Assembly (NCBI GenBank): GCA_965112735.1
Contig: OZ218955.1
Span: 3,658,001 to 3,722,000 of the forward strand
Source of the DNA: Phaeosaccion multiseriatum
Taxonomy: Eukaryota; Ochrophyta, other classes
Length of the DNA: 64,000 nucleotides
Direction of reading: 5' to 3'
Shown: positions 33,120 to 50,065 of the stretch, in pieces
How the letters are laid out: each line of letters opens with the position of its first letter
How positions within the stretch are numbered: the first letter of the stretch is position 1
Notes under the pieces: model-generated
Seen by the model: only the letters and a program-made list of their open reading frames with translations
What the model was told of the DNA's origin: nothing
Database searches by the model: none
Made by a program: the position numbers and the translations under genes

Positions 33120-35256
33120 GCTGTAGTGGGCAGGCCCAGGCTAAAAGGGGGGGGGGGGGGGCGAGGGAAAAGCAACCAGTGGGCCATTCGACGAGTGGGG
33201 TGCAGGCCATATGCTTGCTGTTGGGCTCTACGGAGCTGGTGCGCTGTGGGAGCACTCCTTGGCGTGTTGAATGCCTCCCTCCTCTTTGAGAAAGTGATAG
33301 GAAGAACCAAGGAGGAGGAGGAGGAGGAGGAGGAGGAGGAGGAGGAGGAGGAGGAGGAGGAGGAGGAGGAGGAGGAGGAGGAGGAGGAGGAGGAGGAGGA
33401 GGAGGAGGAGGAGGAGGAGGAGGAGGAGGAGGAGGAGGAGGAGGAGGAGGAGGAGGAGGAGGAGGAGGAGGAGGAGGAGGAGGAGGAGGAGGAGGAGGAG
33501 GAGGAGGAGGAGGAGGAGGAGGAGGAGGAGGAGGAGGAGGAGGAGGAGGAGGAGGAGGAGGAGGAGGAGGAGGAGGAGGAGGAGGAGGAGGAGGAGGAGG
33601 AGGAGGAGGAGGAGGAGGAGGAGGAGGAGGAGGAGGAGGAGGAAGAGACACCGGAGGGAAACAGAACGTCGAGTCAGACAAGCCTTTCTTACCGAGATGG
33701 CGCCTCTGCTGAGCCGCGTGTACTGGCTGTTCAGAAAGCGCTTCTTGGAGAAGCGTGTCTCTTTTGTCAGGGTCCCCCCGCAGGCTGCAGTCCGCACACC
33801 CCGGTGCCCCGAAGAGGAGGCTTGCCCCGACCCCATACATACTGTAGAGCAAGGAGGGTAGCACGCAGGACCCACGGAGTCACATTTGGCGGCCGCAAAT
33901 CGGTCGGTGGACAAGCCACATGCCCGGAGGCGGAGCCACTGCGCCCTTCCAGAGCAGAACTCTTGGTGCGCTTTCTGCTGCGGATTGGCGGCCCCGGCTG
34001 CAACAGAGGACGGCGCGGAGTGTGGCTTTGGTGGGCTGCGAGGCTGGGACAGGAAGCGATGGTGTTGAAAGCGGTGCTGCTGCTGGCGGTGGGGCTGCTG
34101 CCTCTCTCGGTAGATGGTCAGGGTGCTCTTGTCCACAGCATGGACGTCTGACGGGAGGACGGGCAGTGGTGGGTGGGATAGAGAGGGGCAGTCCAGTCAG
34201 GAGTGTGGTGTCAGAGAACGGAGAGAGGAGGTAGGGACAAAGGACACGAAGCGAGAAAAAGAGGGGGCGGAGCAGAGGGAGAGGGGGGAAGAGAGTGTGC
34301 ACGAGAAAGGGAGAGAGAGAGCGTCCGAGAGCAGGGGGGGAAGGGCATATAAAGGCAGAGAGATAGCAGAGGGAGAGAGCTGGAGGGAGAGAGAGGCAGA
34401 GCGAGCGAAAGAAAAGGAGAGAGGCAGAGAGGGCGTATGTGTGTGTGGGAGCGTGTGTGAGAGAGATAGAGAGCACGAGAAAAAGCCAGAGAGAAGACAG
34501 AGAGGGAGAGGGAGACAAACTCCTCCACAAAATGTGACCTCCCTTTGGTTTTAAACCACACCTTTTCTCGGAGAAGGGAAGCGGTGGGCCTCTGAGGTAC
34601 ATCCAAAGACGACCATCACAGAGCTTCTACGCAGGGGAGTTTATAAGGGGATATCATAAGGGAGGAAAAAAGGAGAAAACGAGGAGGAACAAGGAATGCC
34701 ATCTGTGAGTTCGAAACAGTCCGCAGCAAATTGAAACTCCAACAGTCTGCTCCTTTTGACCCGGCTCAACCTGGGCGACCCTGTGTTGTGAGGCCAGAGC
34801 CATTCAGTCTTCTTTGGGCTGGTTCGCAATCTATCTAAGTATCCATCTGTCTACCTATCACCTGAGTCCACCCACGTACAACAAAAATGGCTGTGCTGGT
34901 GTGTGCGTCCGTCCGACCCTCGTCCCCTCGCCTCTCTGCCGGCCTCGCCTGGAGCGGTTACATAGCTACATGTTGCTCATCAGTCACACTGAGACTTCCC
35001 TCCCACCAAAGTCTCCCTCACAGTGGGCCTTCCTCGGTCCTCGCAGTCAGTCCTGCGCGTCCCTTCCATGTGCCTGCCTGTTCACCTCGCAGTAAGCTCA
35101 CTGCAGCTGAACTCCTGGCCCTTGGCCTCTGCACCCACCCTACAGCCTACAGCCTCACTAAAGCTAAGCTCTAGTCCTTAGACCTAGCGGCCGCCAAACA
35201 GCCTCTGACTGAAGCCAAGCTCTGGCCCTGAGCCCTTAGCCCTGAGCCCTGAGCCC
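33120..35256. other. mostly non-coding; purine-rich and unresolved
   Basis: 33311-33643 is a GGA satellite. Between 33.65 and 33.87 kb the minus strand has a plausible coding stretch (GDPDKRDTLLQEALSEQ, RRHLGKKGLSDS) that could be an upstream exon of the SHIPPO-like gene, without proof. 34.2-34.5 kb is GA-rich simple sequence. 34.6-35.25 kb shows nothing recognisable. Confidence 0.4.
33311..33643. repeat. GGA trinucleotide array (~0.33 kb)
   Basis: About 110 uninterrupted GGA units. Apparent poly-Glu, poly-Pro and poly-Leu frames across it are artefacts. Confidence 0.97.
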
Positions 35257-40301
<5,045 letters not shown>

Positions 40302-40553
40302 GCCCTTTTTAGAAGACTCGCGGTAGGAGAATGTGGGAAAAAAAAAATAAGAGTTTCAACTTTCCCATTCCCCCTCTCGCGGAAAATCGGAAAATCAACT
40401 GTTAATTCTCATCGGCGGTGATGATGGCATTGTAGACACAGGAGAGCAGAGAGCACTGTGTGCTCTCGCCACGTGCAGACGAACAGAGCCCCATGGGCGT
40501 AACGGTAGGGTGGGAGGGGGGAAGAGCAATGGACAAGGGGAGTTGAACAGAGG

Positions 40554-41533
40554 ATGAAGGGAAGGGAAGGAGAGATGGACGAGCCCCTTCAAGCCGAGAG
40601 TTCGTCTGCTGCTGATATGGATATTGGCATCTCAGATCTAGTGCAAGAACTGGAGCACTGCGGGATTGACGAGAGAGTCCTGAGTCCTTCCAAGTCTTGC
40701 CGGGAAATGCCCAACTATCCCCAGCAGCAATTGGCCAACACCCTCAGCAGGAGAAGCAGCAAAGGCTCCTCCTCCCCCGCCAGAGAGTCGTGCTTCTTCC
40801 CGCCGCCCCGCTCTTCCCCAAAAGCCAAACGAAGGGGGCAAAGGGGGGGGCAGAGGAGCAGCAGTTACGAGGGGATGCCGGGAAGGGCCCCCCGCGTGCC
40901 TCCTACGTCCAGACGCTGTCCGGGGGGCTTGGCCAAGAAGCACCTCAGGAGTCCGTTAGGCGGAGTGTATCTGGCTCCGGTCAAGCGGAAGAAGAGATCC
41001 CTGTCAGCGGCTGGCTCACCTGCTGCATCGGCAGCAGCTGGAGGGGGGCGGGGAGCAAGAGGAGGTGGGGGGTGTAGTCCCACACGAGTGGGACGTGGTA
41101 GCTGGGAGCATAGGGCAGCAGCCGAAGGGGTGGGGAAGAGGCCCAGCAGCGGTGGCAATCAACGGCCGGAGGAGGAGGAGTGGGATGAAGATGTGGAGGA
41201 GGAAGACCTCCCGTCTCCGTGCGGCTTCCCCACCACAGCCGCAGGGTCGCCCGGCCCGGCTCCGTCCCCCACGCGCAGGCTCAGAGGGGGAGGGGGGGTC
41301 AAGAAGGGCAGAGGCTTTGGCATCCCGACCTTCTCCCAAACCGACACCACAGTCTCTCACCTCAACATGCTCTCGTACGCGCAGCTCTCGGACCTGTGGA
41401 ACCACCACGAATCGGTGAGTGAGCGTGTATCACCAACTTCTCCTGCTGGTGCTGATGTATCACCAACTGCTGCTGCTACTCATGCCTGACAGCGGACGAG
41501 CGCCGACCGACCTCGAAGTTTGGCCCGTCTTGC

Positions 41534-41565
<32 letters not shown>

Positions 41566-43755
41566 CCTACCGCAAACCCTCCCTCCCCCTCCTCCATCCA
41601 CTGCCATCCCCCTGCCCACCTGCCCCTCCCCAGCACAAGACCAGCGTAGACAGTGCCAAGCCATGTGTGGATTCTCACCTCGACCCCATGCTCGCCCACC
41701 GCCGCGAGCATATGGCGAAGCAGAAACTCTCTCAACGGGCCGCAGGCATCCGCATTGCCAAGCAAGGGGTGGGGATGGCAGCAGAGGGGCACGGGCATGG
41801 GAGGAGAGGGGAAGTCAACCCACACACAAGGTACGCCTGGACTGGGGATGGATGGTAGGGGATGGCAGGGGGGAGGGGGGGCGTATAGAGGGCTCGATCG
41901 TTTATCCTCTGAGGTTCTCGATGGAGGGAGAGAGAGGAGGAGGAGGAGGAGGAGGAGGAGGAGGAGAAGGAGGGGGAGGAGAGAGGAGAGAGGAGAGAGG
42001 AGAGAGGAAAGAGCCGAGAGAGAAGGAAGAGTATGGCAGGGGTAGAGAGAGTGGGCCGTGGAAGAGGGATGAGCATGGGTAGTAGACAGGCGTGCCTCTC
42101 ACCTCTGAGTGGGCAGAGCGGGCGAAGCTCTCAGGGCTCTCTCCCTCTCTTCTGTTGCATGTTTGTCTCTGTCTAACCTTGTGCCTCTTTTTGTCTCTCT
42201 CCCTCTCTTCTGTTGCATGTTTGTCTCTGTCTAACCTTGTGCCTCTTTTTGTCTCTCTCCCTCTCTCCCTTTTCTTGTCTTGCGAAGGGACTTGGTGGAG
42301 AGCGACTGTGACAGCGATAGCAGCGGCTCTGTCTCACTCGTCGGTGACGACGAGGATGGCAGTGAGGAGGAGGAGGAGGAGGAGGAGGAGGAGGAGGAGG
42401 AGGAGGAGGAGGAGGAGGAGGAGGAGGAAATGGACCAACGCGCATCCCGCGGCTGGACACACGGTGAGACGCACGACTACCACACCACGCAGGCCAGCTC
42501 CGGTCGTGGGCCCCCCGCAGGGGCAGGGGCAGGGCAGACGAGCTTCTCTCGGCCGTCCTCCTCCCCGCCCTGTCATAGGCAATACAAGCACTTCTCGTCG
42601 AGGCACTCTGGCCTGACGAGTAAGGGGCAGCACCAGGAGCAGCGGGAGGAGGAGGAGGAGGAGCGGCGGTATGGCATGGGTCAAGGCCGGCACGCGAGGA
42701 AGGGTTTGAGGGGCGGGAAGGGCAAGTGGGAGGCTAATGTCAGCAGCAGCAGTGACAGGGGCAGCGAGGAGAGGGGTGGCGCGGCGAAAGGCGGGGGCGG
42801 GGGTAGGCCTCCCTTCTGCACCGGAGGGAGGGGGGACATGGAGGAGAAGATGGCGGAGATGACCACAGCAGGAGGTAAGGGAAGCGCTGCCTCTCCCTCC
42901 TCCCCAGCAGGGGCCTTCTATGCCCTCCCCGAGAGAAGCAAGGGTCGAGGGGGCATGGATGATGACCTTCCGCAGGCACTGACCAACCACAGCACATTGA
43001 GTCGCCTTATTATGTGGCAGAAGGAAGCGGTCTGTCACTCTTCGAGGCTCAGTGAGGCGGGGACGGTGTGCGATACGGCGTTTCCCGAGCACTGCAAGAG
43101 GTACAAGAGCTTCCGGGATGGTCAGAGGGAGAGCGCACTGAGAGGGGTCCGAGCCAGCTCCATACTGGGACGACGAGCCGGGGGGAGAGGACGAGGACGA
43201 GGACGAGGACGAGGAGGACGAGGACGAGGACGAGGAGGAGGAGGAGGAGGAGGAGGAGGAGGAGGAGGAGGAGGAGGAGGGCGGCGCTTCGTTGATGACT
43301 ATGCTGATAGCGATGACGGAGTGGTAGAGGGAGATGAGGAGGAAGACGAGGAGGAGAGGCTGCAGACCGGCGACGCCGAGAAGTACCAACACCAGCAGCA
43401 AGAGCAAGAGCAAGAGCAGCACCATGGCCAATATTCATCCATCGGGGGCCTCCAGCCTCCAGGTGCTAGCTGGATGGGGAGAGGAGGGAGGGGGGGGTGG
43501 GGGGGGCAGGAGTGGGGAAGGGGAGGTCCTCAGCAAAGCGCTTTTGGGGGTCGGCCAAACACTTTCGGAGGGCCCTCGCCCCATTATCGAGGGGCAGACG
43601 CAAGCGCCACCCTAGGTGAGGGAATGGGTAGGGGGAGGGAGGGAGCTGCCCCTCGCCCTGCATTCCGGGAGAGTGGGGGGGAGGTGAGGAGGCAGCAGCA
43701 GCAGGGGGGAGAGGGGAGGGCGAGGCCACGCTACTGCACAGATCGCACGCTGTAG
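40554..43755 (+). CDS. low-complexity Arg/Gly- and acid-rich protein, function unknown
   Basis: Three exons with matching phases: 40554-41414, 41634-41830, 42288-43755, giving 841 residues. Exon 1 has a short ordered start (DIGISDLVQELEHCGIDE) and basic Ser/Pro-rich stretches, ending with QTDTTVSHLNMLSYAQLSDL. Exon 2 is helical and basic (HLDPMLAHRREHMAKQKL). Exon 3 carries a ~23-residue poly-Glu tract, RG/GRG repeats, an acidic segment and a Gly/Gln-rich tail, like RGG-type RNA-binding or chromatin-associated proteins. No catalytic domain is visible. A 100-bp piece of exon 3 has been copied in inverted orientation to 22.7 kb. Two copies of the CAG/TTGGTGATA motif lie in intron 1 (41427, 41457). 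Confidence 0.65.
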
Positions 43756-44748
43756 GAGGATGGAGGGAGAGGGCGAGAGAGAGGAGAGAGGAAGAGGAGG
43801 AGGAGGAGGAGGAGGAGGAGGAGGGGGGAGGGAGGGAGGGAGGGAGAGGGAGGGAGAAGGGGCGGAGGGGCGATGACGTTGGTCTCGTTTCTCGGCAGCG
43901 ACGAAGGCTGTGGTATCTCTATCTGCATCTCATGGTCGCTGGCACGCCAACTTTTGTCGTTAGTACATAAATGGATGGATGGATGGGAAGCGGAAGGAGG
44001 GTTTTGAAACAGGGGAGGGAGGGGGGGGGTTGACTGTGGAAGTATAGATGTATGTAGGGGGGAGGGAAGTTTTAGTTTTAGTGGGGGGAAAGGGCTCAAC
44101 AGTTTTGGTGGGGTATTTTTTGTGTGTATCACGAGAGAGGAGGGGGACAGGCAGGCGCAGCACGCCTTGGCCGATACCTCACACGCACATGCAGAACACA
44201 CGCACACTCAGTCACTCACTCGGTGCTCAGCGCTCAGCGTACATGCACCACACGCACCTCGTGTCAGCGGCAAGCAGCACAAGAACAAGAATAACAAAAT
44301 GTATGGCGTTACATAGAGCAAGTCAATTGAAGTTACCTCGTGTCAGCGGCAAGCAGCACGAGAATAACAAAATGTACCACGTTACATAGAGCAAGTCAAT
44401 TGAAGTTTGCCGCTATTGAAGCCCCGTGCCTTGTTTTTGTAAAGTGGAACAACCCCTGGGGGAGCGAGGTGTCAGGTGTCGGGTGTCACTCCTCGGGTAG
44501 GCTGCCTTACTGCCTTCAATTGCCATCGTGTCCTGCTCCTCCTCCCTCCCTCCCTCCTTCCATGCGCTTTTCCTCACCATGAAGGGGAAAAAGGACGCAT
44601 GGACGGCCTCTCCATTTCTTTGACATAGTGCGCGTGGTGCTGAGTGTCATTGCTCTATCCCTAGCACCGCACCGCCCTCCCTTCCACCCTTCTTTCCCTT
44701 CTCCTGTGCCCGCTGCTGCCACGTCCTCGCGCCCCCAAAGGGGCCTCC
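43756..44748. other. intergenic, source or partner of the inverted block at 21.3-22.1 kb
   Basis: Downstream of the RGG-type gene. It contains a GGA-rich run (43794-43825), GGAT repeats and, at about 44257-44407, a ~75-bp tandem duplication (CGTGTCAGCGGCAAGCAGCA twice). Nearly all of it recurs inverted at 21.3-22.1 kb. No coding exon supported. Confidence 0.5.
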
Positions 44749-46911
44749 TCATCCTCGTCCCGGTCCAACGTCCTCTTCCTCCTCCTCCTCCTCCTCCGCG
44801 TCGTCGCCGTCGTCGTGGAGCTGCTTTCTCCCCTGTATGCAGAGCAGGTACTTGTTCTGGAAGAAGAAACGCTCCTCCGGGCAGGGGGGGTGCGGGTCGA
44901 TGTAAGGTACCTGAGGGAGGGAGAGGGAGAAAGGGGGGGGAGAGAGAGAGACAGAGAGAGGAGGGAGGAAAAGGGAGAGAGATAGAGAACGAGCGAGAGA
45001 GAGAGAGAGGGAGAGAGAGAGAAGCGTATGGGCAGGCACAGAGAGGCACTTCAGAGAGGAGAGCAAAAGGTGTAGTACTCGAGTCCTTCGCCAACCCACC
45101 TCTCCCTCCCTCCTTCATCCCGACCCCCACCCACCAGTGATTGGTACGGATTGAGCTTGGCCCCTTGCGTGACTCTTGCCCCGAACTCCTCGAGCGCCTT
45201 CTGATCAGCGCTAATCTCCTGCTCGCTCCATGCCGTGAAGCACAAGGGAGTCTCATCGTCCAACAGCCCGGCCACGGCGCTACTCCAGGAGGCAATTAGG
45301 CTAGACGGGTGAGGATGACCGAGGAGAAGATGGTCCAGCTCATCCCCATCAGCAGCAGTTGGCGATACAGAGGAAGGTTTCCCGCGCGGTAACGCCTTGT
45401 TGGCGTCGTGTATGCCCGAGTTGAAGACGAGAGCGAGGTGTGGCTTGACGTAGGATGGGTCTGAAGCCACGTACTCTTCGTACCTCATGCCGCGCATAAA
45501 CACTCTGCGTTGCCTGCCCGCCGCGCGGCAGTGGGGGCATGTCTGCATGACGATGGCACGGGCGCCACAGGCACAGCGAGACGGCGAGACATACCCTGCC
45601 ACATCCGGTCCTACAAAGACGATGTCTATGTTAGCGAGCCCCTCGCACTCGGGCAGCACTAAGTGCAGCACCTCCTCCCACACGGCGCTCACTGATAGCT
45701 CGAAGGTGGGGCCTGCCCCAATCACATGCAAGACGAGGGTGGGCCCCAGGCTCGCCAAGGTGCGTCCAGAGACCGTGCCCGTATCACCAACTGCTTGGCC
45801 GTAAAAGTGCCTGAGGGCGATTACGGCAGTCAGTGCCTGGCCCAGCATCTTGGTCAGCAGCAGAGGGAGCTCCCAAGGCAGCCGATTCAGCTCAAGGGAT
45901 GGGTCCCTCCAGCGTAGGTACTCCCCCCAGCCAGCCACGGGGAGGTCGCAGATGGAGTGCTTGGGTCTACCGTCGGGGCCCAAGTACATGTCCGGCTGCC
46001 AGCTGAACTCCTCGCCCTCCGTCTTGAAGAAATTATCGGCGAAGAGGTTGATGCCTAAGTGCCTCTGGTAGGTGTTGCAGTCTTGCTCGGAGTGTTCGTG
46101 TTCACGGCCTGGAAGGTGGGCCTCACAGCGCCAGTCCCTGGGGCGGGAAGGAAGGAGGAAGGGAGGGAGGCCGCTTCATTGAAACGAGGCGGGGGAGGGC
46201 ACAGAGTCGCCCTGCCCTGCTGCTCACCGAACTGCATTGTCACCCGCTTCGTTGCCTCGCCCATCCAGTAGAAGTAGCCCCCCCCCCCCAACATTTTCCT
46301 CCATGGCATCGCTCAACCCTCTCTCCGTCTGTGTCACTCACTCACCAGTGGCACTTTGGACACGGCTTCAAAGTTGTGGGGCAAGAGACGCGCGTGGCCA
46401 GGCAGCACACGCAGTGCGCTTCCAATGTGATCATATTGGACTCCTCCTTGCTCAGGTGGCCAGCCCCACCCCTGCTGTGGGTGTGGAGGGAGGCGACCTC
46501 GAGCAGACGAGTCATTCTATCTTGCCACCGCTGAGAGTTTACGGCCATGTGGGCCACAATGACCTCTTTCACCCCGCTGTGGGCAGGAGGCGCTGAAGTG
46601 GCGGCATGCTCTTGCAACCACTGTGGAGAGCTGTTCAGCGTGCGAAAGAGTTTGCAGCTGCTCTTGTGCGCTCGCTGGACCGCCTTCTGGCCTGAGGTGG
46701 GGGAAGGGGGTACAGAAGTTTAGGTTTGGGGGAGGAGGGCAGCCATCATCCCCTTTCAATCAGAGGATCCCCACTCACATCTGATATTGCAGAACCACGC
46801 TCTCTCGCATCCCCCGCACTTCTTGAGCGGATCCTCACCCGCTGGCGGTACTCGGTAGCAGTTGAAGCAGGCGGCTCCTGTGTACGCCTCTGCCAAGGTT
46901 CTCGCAGCCAT
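44749..46911 (-). CDS. MYND zinc-finger protein with MSS51-like C-terminal domain
   Basis: Exons on the minus strand: 46911-46779, 46691-46346, about 46139-45135, and 44910-44749. Exon 1 starts MAARTLAEAYTGAACFNC and with exon 2 forms a MYND-type zinc finger (CFNC, KKCGGC, WFC, then CQKAVQRAHKSSC). Exon 2 ends with a second Cys set (CVCC, KPCPKCH). The large exon holds the conserved C-terminal domain seen in MSS51/zf-MYND proteins: LVLHVIGAGPTFE, WEEVLHLVLPE, DIVFVGPDV, HLALVFNSGIHD, LCFTAWSEQE, NPYQSL. The last exon adds PYIDPHPPCPEERFFFQNKY and YLLCIQG. Junctions 1-2 and large-last fit in phase; the junction between exon 2 and the large exon (46.14-46.35 kb, with an 11-base G/C homopolymer) does not resolve and may need a short extra exon or hide an assembly error. 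A mitochondrial expression role is only suggested by family. Confidence 0.75.
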
Positions 46912-47363
46912 AGGACACACGGGATGGGGGAATGATGGGCGAGATTTTTATTTATTGACATACATTGTAATAGTAGAAGGAGTGTTGGTGCTCCAAGGCT
47001 TGGCTTACAAATGGCCCTTCCGGACTGCTCTCCCTCCTCTCTTCCCCTCCTTAAACTCTCCTTCCCTCCCCCTCCACTCCCGCCAGGCTTCTATAGCTTT
47101 CCCTCTTTGTCTCAGCTTCCATTTTTGCCGCATATTCCTCTTTGCAGCCCCTCTCCTGCTCATCTTCGACAACCCAAGACCTGTCCCTCTTTGCCGAAGT
47201 CAAGCAGCTTCCGCCCGGCCTGGCCGCCCTGTCCTCTCCCCTACACCTTCGCATGGACCTGAGTCCCATGAAGGCAGTGGCAGGCTTCGCGCAGGCAGGT
47301 GGGCTACCAGGTCGTCAGACGAGTCGTCTCGCCGCGGTCTGGGGAGGAGGAGCGAGGCGCACT
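46912..47363. other. no gene recognised
   Basis: Promoter side of the MYND gene and 3' side of a small minus-strand gene. Pyrimidine-rich plus strand; no supported exon. Confidence 0.35.
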
Positions 47364-47690
47364 CTATACGTTCACGAAAGCGCCCATAAGCTCCTCTACA
47401 CTCGCCGTCTTCAACTCGGGACACTCAAGGTGGTCCCGTACCACTTTGGCTGTGAGGTTAGCGGCCAGCAGGGAAAGCTCCATCGCTCGCTCGCTGGGCT
47501 GTGCTGGGCTGTGCTGGGCTGTGCTGGGCTGTGCTGGACAGCTTTGAGTGTCCAGGACTTGATTGAAGGAGACACCTTGCCAGACAGGTGCTTGACCTAC
47601 CCTACCGCATTCACAATGGACAGGAACCTCGCCAGCACCACGCGGGACGCCGCCTCCTTCGGCAAGATGTCCTGCATCAAGTCCTTCTTC
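47364..47690 (-). CDS. 3' end of an unidentified gene (two exons)
   Basis: Two minus-strand exons look genuine: about 47687-47606 (KKDLMQDILPKEAASRVV, then LARFLSIVNA) and 47489-47364 (MELSLLAANLTAKVVRDHL, ending ELMGAFVNV and a stop). A phase-0 GT-AG intron containing repeats of GCCCAGCACA can join them. The peptide is amphipathic and helical; I recognise no family. Upstream exons were not found; the next 170 bp are a GGTG simple repeat. Confidence 0.4.
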   Translation of the reverse strand, partial: EEGLDAGHLAEGGGVPRGAGEVPVHCECGRVGQAPVWQGVSFNQVLDTQSCPAQPSTAQHSPAQPSERAMELSLLAANLTAKVVRDHLECPELKTASVEELMGAFVNV

Positions 47691-47705
47691 TCAAGCAAGA
47701 AAGCA

Positions 47706-47872
47706 AGGTGGGTGGGTGGGTGGGTGGGTGGATAAGTGAGCTGTTGGGTGGGTGGGTGGGTGGGCGGGTGGGTGGATAAGTGGGCGGGTGGGTGGATGGG
47801 GGGGTGGGTGGGTAGGTGAGCGGGTGGGCGGGTGGCTGGGTGGGTGGGTATTTGGGCGGGTGGCTGGCTTGG
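47706..47872. repeat. GGTG tetranucleotide-rich tract
   Basis: Imperfect GGTG/GGCG repeats, probably within an intron of the minus-strand gene. Confidence 0.9.
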
Positions 47873-48300
47873 TGGGTGTATAATTGACCAACATACATGT
47901 GGCACATGCACCTTGTGTGGGGGCGTGTGTCTGTCGGTCGGTCGGAACACAGAGCGTGTGAGAATGAAGCACCACCCCCTCCATCCTTCCTCCGCTTCCT
48001 CAGAGTTAAGCAAGCCCAACACAGCAACCTGCCGTGTGTGAGTGCGTTCCTTCCCCCGACGCGCCCCGGCTTGAACCCAAACTGACGGACCTTCCCCTCC
48101 CCTCCTCTGCTCCCTTCTGAGCCCCTCGCCCCGCCTCTCTCTCCCGCCTCTCTCTCTCACCCCTGCTCTCTCTCTCTCTCCCGCCCCTCTCTCCCACCCC
48201 TGCTCTCTCTCTCCCGCTGGCTTTCTCGCCCTCCCCCCTTCCCCCCACAAAACTTTGGTTTTCCCTGGGTCTCTCGGTCTCTGTGTGTCCGTCGTCGCCA

Positions 48301-48444
48301 GGCTGTGTATAGGCTGGAGTACAGCATGTACATCAAACGTGGAGCTGGCCCTGTACCGGCGCCGCCCCCCAGTGGAGGCCGAGAGCGTGCTCTTGCAGGC
48401 CAGCCCCCCCCGTTGTGTACAGGGCAGTCGAGATGTACATCAAG
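48301..48444 (+). pseudogene. IFT80-like exon fragment with frameshift
   Basis: A plus-strand stretch bordered by an acceptor (CGCCAG) and a donor (GTACGT). It encodes VELALYRRRPPVEAESVLLQA and, after a run of eight C that shifts the frame, VVYRAVEMYIK. Together these resemble the C-terminal helical part of intraflagellar transport protein 80 (pattern AE.[IV]LLQAGLVY.A). The exons on either side were not found. Either a decayed fragment in a rearranged region or a gene hit by a homopolymer sequencing error. Confidence 0.3.
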
Positions 48445-48551
48445 GTACGTCATGCTATGTACCGTGCAGAGCGCCGAGAGGAGAGCTCTCTCGGCCTGTC
48501 TCTCTCTCTCTTGCTCTCTCTCTCTTGCTCTCTCTCTCCCTCTCTCTCTGT

Positions 48552-48595
<44 letters not shown>

Positions 48596-49037
48596 CTCTC
48601 GCTCTCTCGCTCCGTCTTTCGCTCGCGCTCTCTCCACCTCTCTCTCTCTCTTCTCTATCTCTCTCATGTCTCTGTCTCTCGCCCCCTCTCTCTGTCTCTT
48701 GCTCTCTCTCTTGCCTCTCCGACCCACTGCCTACTGTTGGCTCTTCCTCTCTCTCTCTCACTCGTGCTCTGTGTCCGTCTCTCTTTCCCTCTCTCTCTCT
48801 CGTTTGGCCTCCTCTCCCTCTCCCCCCTCTTATTCAGCGTGACAGCATCAGCGCTGACGGCTGCAGGTGTGCGCAAGCAGGAGGAGCAACAAAAGGGAGC
48901 AGCAGCAGCGGCTGAGTTGTGTTGCGGACATGGCCCGGACAGGGCTCAGGAGGGTCAGGAAGAAGGCGCTGGGCATCGTCAATGGTCAGAGAGAGAGAGC
49001 AGCAGGAGGGGGCGGGGGGGTAGAGGAGAGCTTAGCT

Positions 49038-49086
<49 letters not shown>

Positions 49087-50065
49087 CCCATAGCATCCTT
49101 CCCGTGTTGCATGCGTCAAGGCTCAGTGGTGGACAGAGGAGCCGGGCGAGTGCGGGGTCTTCACGGTGTGGCTGGGCGGGGAGGGTGAGGGAGAAGGGAG
49201 GTGAGCAAGCTGTACGCCCGCAAGACTGGAGCAGAGCAGCAGCAGCGGCAGCAGCACGAGGAGGAGGGCTATGGTACAGAGGTACTCTAACCGTCCTCAC
49301 CTCCCGCAGCACCCGCGACGAGGCAGGAGCGGCAGGTGCGTGTCAAGGAGCGGCTGTGAGGCTGTGAGGCGGTGGGGTCCATGCAGGGCGGAGGGCTTGG
49401 GAGGGTGTCAGCAGCTCCTCTGTCATGCCGGGCTTCTCGATCTATCACTTCCCTCACACCCATGTTCGGGCAGGGGGGTGGCGACGATGAGGGGGGGGCA
49501 TGTGACTACCATGAGGAAGGCGAGTAAGAGGAGAAGGAGGAGGGGGAGGCAGGGGGGGCTGTCCATGCTCAAAGGGCCAACAGAGAGACCCAGGCAAACG
49601 CACCTACGGACCCTGACAGGAACAGTTCCTCCAGCGCCAGCTGCTGTGGATGGTTATCAACCTTCCCTCTCTCAACCCCCCCCCCCCCCCCCCTACATCC
49701 TACGTCACCATATGTCGTGCTTTTCGGGTTTCTGTAGTCGGGAGGCGCTCGAATGATGAAAAATTGACATCAACGCACGCCCAGCCACAGAGATCCCACA
49801 ACAAAAAACATAAGTTGCAACTCTATTTCTTTCTTCAAATTTATCTACAGAGCAGCCCAAAAGCTACGTCGTCCCTACCACCAAAAGCTGTCAAAAACGG
49901 TCGCTGCCCCCCTCAGCCCCTGCTGTTAACACCTGCCGCCCAGGCTGATGTGTACTCCCCTGCTTCTCGAGTACCTGCCTGGTGCCTCTGCGTGCTGAGC
50001 TTGATTCTGCTCGTGCTTTGCTCGCCTTGCATCATAACTCAGCTAGCTCTCCTCGTTCCGATGTG
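48445..50065. other. rearranged, largely non-coding stretch
   Basis: 48.5-48.83 kb is CTCT simple sequence. 48.89-49.09 kb is the partner of the inverted block at 21.14-21.31 kb and ends in a TGCC run; it could encode a basic peptide (ADMARTGLRRVRKKALGIV) but no gene model holds. 49.1-50.06 kb shows no supported exon; 49676-49693 is a C homopolymer. Confidence 0.35.

Noticed and set aside
33126-34151. Plus-strand 341-codon frame through the GGA array at 33.3 kb
   Set aside because: Two-thirds is poly-Glu from the repeat; flanks lack motifs.
41460-41490. Treating VSPT-containing reading at 41427-41469 as coding
   Set aside because: A clean GTGAGT donor at 41415 and phase-matched acceptor at 41633 put both motif copies in an intron.
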